64,000 nt of DNA from Serinus canaria (taxonomy: Eukaryota > Chordata > Aves > Passeriformes > Fringillidae), in the NCBI RefSeq assembly GCF_022539315.1, contig NC_066316.1:100124179-100188178 (forward strand). The letters are read 5' to 3'. Each line of letters starts with the position of its first letter. Positions within the stretch are counted from its first letter, which is position 1. The notes under the pieces were generated by a model that made no database searches, was not told where the DNA came from, and worked only from the letters and a program-made list of their open reading frames with translations. The position numbers were made by a program, and so were the translations under genes. Below are positions 60,049 through 64,000 of the stretch, in pieces.

Positions 60049-60454
60049 TGTGATGGGGTTAACCTTATGACTTCTGCAGATGGATCTCTGCACCTTTATG
60101 GACCATCATGGGCTGCAGGAGCACAGCTGCCTCACCATGGTCTGAACCACGGTCTGCAGGGGAATCTCTGCTCTGGCACCTGGAGCATATCCTGACCCTC
60201 CTTCTGCACTGACCTTGGGGTCTGCAGGGTTGTGGCTTTCACATATTTTCAGTCCTCACTCCATCTGTCCTTTTGCAGCATTTTTTTCTCCCTAGCTCTG
60301 TAATCTCAGAGGTGCTACCACTCTTGGTGACAGGCTAGTCCTTGGCCAGTTCTGGAGCTGCCTGGCATTGGCTGTGCCTGAGATGGGGAAAGCTTCAGGC
60401 AGCTTCCAACAGAAGCCACCTCTGGAGTCTCCAGAGGTTTGCCATGCAAGCACA
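60049..60454 (+). mobile_element. Shortened LTR of the minisatellite family (copy 3)
   Basis: TGTGATGGGGTTAACC at 60049 resembles the family's first bases, but the sequence jumps at once to one minisatellite-like unit (GATGGATCTCTGCACC, ATCATGGGCTGCAG) and then to CAGCTGCCTCACCATGGTCT, CTGCAGGGGAATCTCTGCTC and the 3' part ending GCCATGCAAGCACA. Relative to copy 1 about 600-650 bp are missing. It is more diverged than copies 1 and 2. It may be an internally deleted LTR or a separate subfamily with a 3' fragment only. Short frames here (60292-60587) are artefacts. Confidence 0.75.
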
Positions 60455-61507
60455 AAAAATACATCTTGCAAATGCAAAAAATGCCTGGCTTTTGCCAAAA
60501 TCTTATATGATTAACACGGGAAGTGGTGGCAAGAAAGGTAATGATGGAAAAGGACATCCAAAGGATACAGAACCTGCAGCTGATTAGAGAAAAACCTCAC
60601 ATTTCCATAGCTGTGACCTGATCACTTATTATACAAATAATTGGAAATTATTAAATTTGGTATTAAATACATTTAATATTTCAATAATTGCATAATAATA
60701 ACAACCTAAATGTTAAGTGGTTATTCTGAAAAATGTAGAGGAAAATAAAACATCAGAAAAATTATTCCTGCAAGGTCCAGCAGTGATCTGTACCTATATG
60801 GTAATGTGATATATTTGTTAATAATTACTTTGCAGCTTTTGATCACCACACAGTATTGTTAGCAAGCCATAGGGATTGCACTTGAATTGAGAAAATTGAA
60901 ACCCCATGCACTGAAGGAGTATAATAGACTGCTCTGTGTGTAAATTATATTTATTTGGCTGCAGCCAGCAAGATAAAATGCTTAATCTAAAAAACTAATA
61001 ATAACAAAACAGAAATTCATCACTATAACTCATTTCTGTGGTACATGTTACAAATTAAAAAATAAACACTAGAGGAAACTATATATAAAGGATCCCAGAG
61101 GCTATTACAGTACTCTAAATAGATCATAATTTAAAGGCTGAACTATGGTAATATCACTTTATTGATGGATTGTGCTCATAAGTTGTGACTGTGCAGATAA
61201 ATTATTTTTTTAAATAGGAAGCAAATAATAGAAATATAATAATGGTGGTATTGAAATTCAGATCTTAAGTTTCATAATTTTGCTTGCCTTCCTTATGAAA
61301 AGGTTTCTCAACACAATTAAAAAATCATTAGTCATCTTTAATTGATGAAGGTGTTTATCCTGCTTTCACTGAAATTAGAAAAATAATTACATGCCTAATA
61401 GTGAAACTAAAAGTAAAAAATGAAAAATATTGTTTCCATTGGATGGAAACATACTGGATTTAAAATAAGATATAGATTTCAGAATGCAAAGATTGTACCT
61501 TTTGAAA
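60455..61507. other. Unique AT-rich non-coding sequence
   Basis: No gene or repeat recognised between the LTR fragment and the next CR1. Confidence 0.55.
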
Positions 61508-62118
61508 TCATACAATAGAATCATCAAACCTTTTAGGTTGGGGAGGATCTCTGAGGTCGCTGAGTCCAGCCGCTAACCCAGCAAAGCCAGGTCACCGCTT
61601 GACCATGTCCCCAAGTGGCACATTGATGTCTTTTGAATATCTCCAAAGACGGTGGCTAAACCACTTTCCTGAGCCACTGTTCCAATATTTGAACTCTCTC
61701 TCTGAAAGAATTTTTCCTAATATCCAGTCTATCTTTCCCCTGGCCCTGCTTAAGACTATGTCCTCTTGCTGTGACACTTTTTGCCTGGGAGAAGAGACCA
61801 ACACCCACCTGGCTACACCCTCATTTCAGGGAGCTGTAGAGAGTGATGAGGTCTTCCCTGAGCCTCCTTTCCCTGGCTTATGCTCCAGATCCTTCAGCTG
61901 CTCCGTTGCCCTGCTCTGGACAAGCACCTCAATGTCTTTCTTGTAATGAGAGGCCCAAACCTGAACACAGGATTTGAGGAGCAGCCTCACCAGCGCTGGG
62001 TACAAGGGGACAATCACTGTCCTTGCTCTGCTGGCCGCACTATTTCTCACACAACCTGGATTCCATTGGCCTTCTTGTCTGTTTGACCACATGCTGACTC
62101 ATGTTCAGCTGGTATACC
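61508..62118 (-). mobile_element. CR1 LINE, 5'-truncated, antisense
   Basis: About 610 bp of antisense CR1. The plus strand starts at a worn 3' end (ACAATAGAATCATCAAACCT, TTTAGGTTGGGGAGGATCTC) and runs back through the 3' untranslated region into the reverse-transcriptase C-terminus. On the minus strand, frame 61826-62092 reads [20 protein letters not shown], then [17 protein letters not shown], clearly CR1 protein. The coding match ends near TCATGTTCAGCTGG (62112), the 5' truncation point. Plus-strand frames at 61599-62086 are shadows. Confidence 0.92.
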
Positions 62119-62129
62119 TTTTATTGAAT

Positions 62130-62156
62130 AAAAAAAAAAAAAAAAAAAAAAAAAAA
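62130..62156. repeat. 27-base poly-A tract
   Basis: An uninterrupted A-run directly after TTTTATTGAAT, a few bases beyond the truncated 5' side of the CR1. CR1 elements do not normally carry poly-A tails, and this one is at the wrong end in any case. It may be a simple repeat or the tail of an unrecognised insertion. Confidence 0.9.
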
Positions 62157-64000
62157 CAACATTGCTATGTCTATAAAGAGAGTTATGAGGAAAATGAGTC
62201 TGCACTTAGGCAGACTCTCATACTAACGAATAAAATAATCTTTATTTTCTGAATTAAGCTAGAGTTGGCAAAGACTACATTAAATGAAGACTACTTTCCC
62301 AGATCAAATTTATTTGTCTTGGGCATGCTCCTGCAGACAAACTGCAAGACAGTCTGTGCAGGGCATATACAGTTACATTATTGTCTGGTTGTAATCAATT
62401 GAAAATATGCTATCAGGTTCCTGATGAAAGTTAGAACATATATCAATCTACTGATTTACTTGTTAAGTTAATTTACAAATTTTTCAACTCTGACAAACAC
62501 TGGCACCTATATAACTGATGCAAATATAATAAATTATAATATATCACTTTTATATTTCAGTTTTCTTTAGGAAATTTTTTCCACTGAAAATGATGTGAAC
62601 TTATTCAATGCACGTCTTGGCCCTCAAAATTAGCATATCCACAAAATAGAATGGTATAAACATAATCTTCAAAGGTACTTTGAACTTTCCTTTTTCCTTG
62701 GAAATAAGTGAGAAAAAAATTCATTTTGTACTAAGTCAGTCTTTTCCCACCTATTTGAACTATGAAAATAAAATGGTAGTAGGGGACAGAGTGAGACCAT
62801 GAAAAGAACAAAGATAGCTACAAATTTAATAGCTATACTTGTTAGTGTCAGGCCAAATTTTACAAACATTTTCACTCTTGATATTACATAGGAATAGTCA
62901 CAATAAATTCAATTCCATAAATCTTGAATCAGGACTATTAAAGACTTAAATAATCACAGTCTGCAATTCCTTTGTTATGGAGCCTCTAAACTCAGAAAAG
63001 GATCTTGTTAATTAGCAGAAGAGTACCACAGCAATGGCAAATGAAATATAATTTACAGGCGACTAGGAAGACACAAAAAATTGATGATCAAGATGAAATT
63101 CAAAAGAATTAAAAGCTGTGTTATGTCTATTACACCTGACATATTCTGATCTGGATGAGAGAAATGTAAATTTTTTCTTTGGCTGCATATGTAAAATTTA
63201 AATAGCCAATGAATACATCCATAAGCATTTATCAGTTTTCAGATAAATATGAACTTAGTAAAACATAAACCAAAATTCTTTCACGTGATGGGAGGCAGTA
63301 TAATTTTAAGTGATCATGGACTCAGATTTTTTTAAGCTGCTAATAAAGTAAATCAGTCTTCAGAAAATCTGCTTCCACTTGTCACGCTGGAAGTAGCTTA
63401 AAAGTAGCTTAAAAATTATCATATCTATAAAGTGTGGGAATGAAGCTCTCAATGCTACTCATGTTTTTTACATTAAGCAATTTTTGGATAAAAATACCCA
63501 GATTCAATCTAGGAAAGGAATATATCTCATTCTTGATGCTTGTCCTTAAAGTTCTTCCTCATTAAAATAATTTTTTAAAAAGTAATTTTCCTCTTTTCTT
63601 TAAAACAGGTGAAAGTGAATCAGCTTTTTTTTCATTCATTCATTGATGTACCTATCTATAGTTAGAATGTGTAAGGTTTTTGAAAACTACATACATCAGA
63701 AATTACTTTAGCTGAATTTTAAAATTAAAAGTAAAATCTGAGCCTTTCAGCTGTACTGGAAACATTCTGTATATCCATCTTGAGGAACACATTTATCACA
63801 TGTGATTATAAATGTGGGGAATCTGTATGTATTTAAACATCATTTCAAACTAACAAAATTCATGCCTTTTTTTATTTGGCTCCATAGAGATTTAAGCCAA
63901 CTCAAAAACAACACTGAGAACTATTTCAAGGCATTAAATCTGGGTAAATCCAGGAAGTAATGAGTAGTATGTTGGTTGTAAACATTTCTTTTTTTAATAT
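62157..64000. other. Unique AT-rich non-coding sequence
   Basis: No gene, RNA or interspersed repeat recognised in the last 1.8 kb. A small direct duplication, AGTAGCTTAAA, occurs at 63392-63413. The minus-strand frame 62669-62875 is short and has no domain. Confidence 0.55.

Overview
This window looks like AT-rich nuclear DNA from a bird, probably a songbird. The main reason is the repeat content: many fragments of CR1 LINEs carrying the bird-type 3' end (the TCACAGAATCATAGAAT...GGTTGGAAGG signature read from the antisense side), plus long terminal repeats whose first bases resemble the TGTGGTTTAACCCCAG-type LTRs common in bird endogenous retroviruses. The songbird assignment and all family assignments come from recognition, not from a database search.

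I found no convincing protein-coding exon, tRNA, rRNA or other RNA gene. Every open reading frame above about 100 codons is explained by a transposable element, by a tandem repeat with no stop codons, or lacks any recognisable domain. The window is best read as intergenic 'gene desert' or the inside of a very large intron. One weak exon or pseudogene-like relic lies near 8.66-8.90 kb.

Layout: 0-10 kb is unique AT-rich sequence with microsatellites (0.83, 4.29 and 6.95 kb) and one CR1 scrap (4.83 kb). 10.28-11.31 kb is the longest CR1 copy, with a decayed reverse-transcriptase C-terminus. 14.76-15.19 kb is a second CR1 in antisense orientation. 17.1-17.9 kb holds an imperfect inverted repeat and a CTCF-like motif. 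23.24-23.41 kb is a CR1 3' end of a different subfamily. 26.60-27.88 kb is a solo LTR carrying a 38-bp minisatellite. 28-42.7 kb is mostly unique, with a few palindromes and microsatellites. 42.78-45.14 kb is a retroelement cluster: one LTR on the plus strand, then a second copy of the minisatellite LTR on the minus strand inserted inside an older CR1. 45-56 kb is mostly unique, with an old CR1/L3-like relic, a TA/TG-rich tract and a perfect 21-bp hairpin. 56.1-62.2 kb is a second retroelement-rich stretch: a 5'-inverted CR1, three further CR1 pieces, an LTR tail, an internally shortened third copy of the minisatellite LTR, and a 27-A tract. The last 1.8 kb is featureless.

Nothing works together as a pathway or operon. 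The window mainly records retrotransposon insertion, nesting, inversion and decay. The most interesting structural signals are the minisatellite inside the LTR family (about 7, 4 and 1 units in three copies), the twin-priming-like CR1, the LTR-in-CR1 nest, and the unexplained hairpins and inverted repeats.
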